A stretch of 38,629 nt of DNA from NCBI GenBank assembly GCA_025352825.1, contig JANXSG010000044.1:1-38629 (forward strand), written 5' to 3'. Source of the DNA: Chthonomonadaceae bacterium. GTDB lineage: Bacteria; Armatimonadota; Chthonomonadetes; Chthonomonadales; Chthonomonadaceae. A program made the translations under genes and the position numbers. Below are positions 37,073 to 38,629 of this stretch, piece by piece. The notes below the pieces were generated by a model. The model was not told where the DNA came from, ran no database searches, and was given only the letters and a program-made list of their open reading frames with translations. Position 1 is the first letter of the stretch. The number at the start of each line of letters is the position of its first letter.

Positions 37073-37684
37073 TCAAGTACCAAGCAGCCTGGCGAATAGA
37101 TCCGAGTGGATTTTAAGATTAAAAAGCCCCGCGAGACCGAATAAGACTCCAAACACAGTGGGAAACATTGCTAAAGCGAATAGCCAGCGCTTCTGAGTAA
37201 GCGAGGTGACAGCGAATAGTGAGATGGATATCGCCAGTAGTGCATCAGAAAGATCGAACTGATCATCATGAAAATTTAACTGATCGTACTGAGTATCGTA
37301 TCCTTTTGCATCCTTTTCAAGCCCTGGGAGTTCGGTAGTCAGCTTAGCAACAAGACTTTTATACTTCTCTAACTTCATTTTTATTACATTAGAAGCGCTA
37401 GAAACTGGCATAGCAGATTGAATTGTAATATTATCAAGTTCAGCTTGTGCCGCCTGAAGCCTTCCTTTTTTCGCCTGGTACCAGTTCCAGCCATCTATCG
37501 ATTTTGCCTGTGCCTGCTGCATCGCCTGTACAATATTATCGTCCTTAACTTTACCGATACCCATAAATGTAGCAAGAATGGCAACCATGATTGCCACCCA
37601 GTTATTCAGTTTACTTTTTCTGTTTTCTGCATGATTCTCGGCATCATCATCGTTGTCAAGCATCTGCATTGGATCAACGTCCAC
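37073..37684 (-). CDS. DUF4337 family membrane protein
   Basis: A 203-residue protein with one N-terminal membrane helix (NNWVAIMVAILATFMGI, about 26-42), a predominantly helical middle containing WNWYQAKKGRLQAAQ and a charged coiled-coil-like region, and two C-terminal membrane helices (about 145-160 and 170-192). The W-x-x-Y-Q-A-K and membrane layout fit DUF4337, which has no assigned function. The frame extends back to 37750, but those codons are read from a palindromic repeat; the GTG at 37684 with AAGGAG six nt upstream is the better start. A dnaE gene lies upstream on the same strand, separated by the repeat. Confidence 0.85.
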   Translation of the reverse strand: MDVDPMQMLDNDDDAENHAENRKSKLNNWVAIMVAILATFMGIGKVKDDNIVQAMQQAQAKSIDGWNWYQAKKGRLQAAQAELDNITIQSAMPVSSASNVIKMKLEKYKSLVAKLTTELPGLEKDAKGYDTQYDQLNFHDDQFDLSDALLAISISLFAVTSLTQKRWLFALAMFPTVFGVLFGLAGLFNLKIHSDLFARLLGT

Positions 37685-37690
37685 AAGGAT

Positions 37691-37696
37691 CTCCTT
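37691..37696 (-). promoter_or_regulatory. ribosome-binding site that sets the DUF4337 start
   Basis: AAGGAG on the minus strand, six nt before the GTG at 37684; it excludes the repeat-derived upstream codons. Confidence 0.6.
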
Positions 37697-37702
37697 AATT
37701 TT

Positions 37703-37879
37703 GCCCTCACCCCCGACCCCTCTCCCAAAAACAGGAGAGGGGAGATTCAAGCATGAGGTTTATTAAAAATGTTAAATTTGAATTCACATTACTATTTCTA
37801 AATACCATAAACGTGTGGAAACCAATGATTTGTGTTCCCTTTCTCCTGTTTTTGGGAGAGGGGTTCAGGGGGAGAGGGG
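37703..37879. repeat. 177-bp inverted-arm palindromic element
   Basis: The left arm (37703-37742, GCCCTCACCCCCGACCCC...) and right arm (37837-37879) are inverted copies sharing CTCTCCCAAAAACAGGAG. The AT-rich centre has no gene. It matches the arms at 34149-34332. The right arm begins 9 nt after the dnaE stop and folds as a hairpin in the dnaE transcript, so it may help end or protect that mRNA. Confidence 0.7.
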
Positions 37880-37888
37880 AAAAAATCT

Positions 37889-38629
37889 CTACTCTACCCA
37901 CACTGTTTGTTTTCCCAGAAGTCGTTCAATCGCAGAGCGGAAAGACTCCGTATACTCGGCCAGCATAGGCGTCTTCAACGTATGATTCTGCCCTCTATCC
38001 AATACATGAAGCCGCACTTCCTGCGCTTCTCCATTTCCTCGGTGCTGTTCCAATGTTTCATGCACAAATCTGAACGCATGCCTTTTGGTCTCATCGAGTC
38101 GAATGTGTATTGTATGCGGCCCTGAATTGGCATTCGAAGCGCCACTTCCCAGCGGTGTCACTTCGTCGACGAGGATTTCGACGATATGCCCGCCTTCTTC
38201 ATCATCGCGCATGCGATCTCGATGACTCGCCTTTCCGCGCAACAGCACAACCTTATCTTTCCCTATGTGCTGTTTCTGGCTTTCAAAAACGTGCGGAAAA
38301 ATGGTACAAGCAACGGAACCTGTCATGTCTTCGAGAGTGAAAAAACACATCGGTTCCCCGCTCTTTTTTGCAGTGAATGGCTTCACGGAAGTAATAATAC
38401 CTCCCACCTGGATCTCCTGCCTATCCGCCATACCGGAAAGGTCGATCACGCGGACAGCATTTGAACGCTCAAAGCGTGGAATATATGTCTGCAGCGGATG
38501 CTCGGAGATATACAATCCTAGCAGCTCCCGTTCAAAACCGAGTATCTGATCTCGTGGAAACTCTGGCAGATCGGGGATAGCTATATCCTGGGCTTTTCCA
38601 ATGTTTTCATCTTCCCCAAACATATCCAT
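37889..38629 (-). CDS. dnaE: DNA polymerase III alpha subunit, C-terminal part
   Basis: The last 246 residues of the replicative polymerase; the 5' part lies beyond the window. Visible are the tail of the thumb/fingers region (ILGFERELLGLYISEHPLQTY), the OB-fold domain (EIQVGGIITSVKPFTAKKSGEPM, FFTLEDMTGSVACTIFPHVFE) and the C-terminal tau/clamp-interacting region. The methionine at the window edge is internal, not the start. The stop is a TAG at 37889-37891. Confidence 0.95.
   Translation of the reverse strand: MDMFGEDENIGKAQDIAIPDLPEFPRDQILGFERELLGLYISEHPLQTYIPRFERSNAVRVIDLSGMADRQEIQVGGIITSVKPFTAKKSGEPMCFFTLEDMTGSVACTIFPHVFESQKQHIGKDKVVLLRGKASHRDRMRDDEEGGHIVEILVDEVTPLGSGASNANSGPHTIHIRLDETKRHAFRFVHETLEQHRGNGEAQEVRLHVLDRGQNHTLKTPMLAEYTESFRSAIERLLGKQTVWVE

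Overview
The window looks like a piece of chromosome from a free-living diderm bacterium of roughly 45-50% GC. It has purine-rich Shine-Dalgarno sites, near-consensus sigma-70 promoters, and housekeeping genes (dnaE, metH, ftsH, tilS, tsaC, coaX) scattered among secreted and poorly characterised proteins. The mixture of an exosortase, a DUF6785-like membrane protein, an ankyrin protein with a LADAQ...REYGYPSW N-terminus, a BtpA-family protein and many GC-rich palindromic intergenic repeats suggests Armatimonadota or a nearby phylum. That placement is inference from gene content; no rRNA or other marker is present to prove it.

Layout. 1-2844 (minus strand): a parvulin-type foldase, a GT4 glycosyltransferase and the start of an exosortase, probably part of an exopolysaccharide/exosortase locus. 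2845-3573: AT-rich and gene-free. 3574-6808 (plus): a textbook TTGACA-17-TATAAT promoter driving a zinc dehydrogenase and a 667-residue multi-pass membrane protein. 6901-7329 (minus): a possible broken small gene. 7373-9634 (minus): a secreted beta-propeller/helical-barrel protein. 10191-12635 (plus): single-chain class I fumarase and a tandem-domain CbiX-like chelatase. 13246-15930 (plus): a large secreted protein, tail-to-tail with a DUF2252 gene. 17329-18057: an MgtC/SapB membrane protein.

18211-20514 is a degenerate type II restriction-modification locus. The D12-class adenine methyltransferase carries two in-frame stops and the PD-(D/E)xK (SacI-like) endonuclease carries a frameshift, while the promoter upstream is still perfect. 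20544-26093 (minus) holds metH, an Rpn-type nuclease gene broken by an early TAG, and an SDR. 26568-32660 (plus) holds an ankyrin protein, tilS, ftsH and coaX. 32673-35436 (minus) holds tsaC followed by modA-modB without modC. 35554-38629 holds a BtpA-family gene (plus), then an SGNH hydrolase, a DUF4337 protein and the 3' end of dnaE (all minus).

The most striking non-coding layer is the intergenic repeats. A family of inverted-arm elements, typically 180-195 bp between outer arm ends (about 9.8, 12.7-13.1, 34.1-34.3 and 37.7-37.9 kb), is built from CCCTCTCC...GGAGAGGG palindromes. A separate MITE-like family ends in GAGGTAATT(G/A)CAAAAGTC. One MITE copy (12809-13044) sits inside a member of the first family with a 4-bp target duplication, and the paralogous member at 9.8 kb preserves the empty site. 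Another copy (34111-34375) appears to supply the start codon, ribosome-binding site and possibly the promoter of modA.
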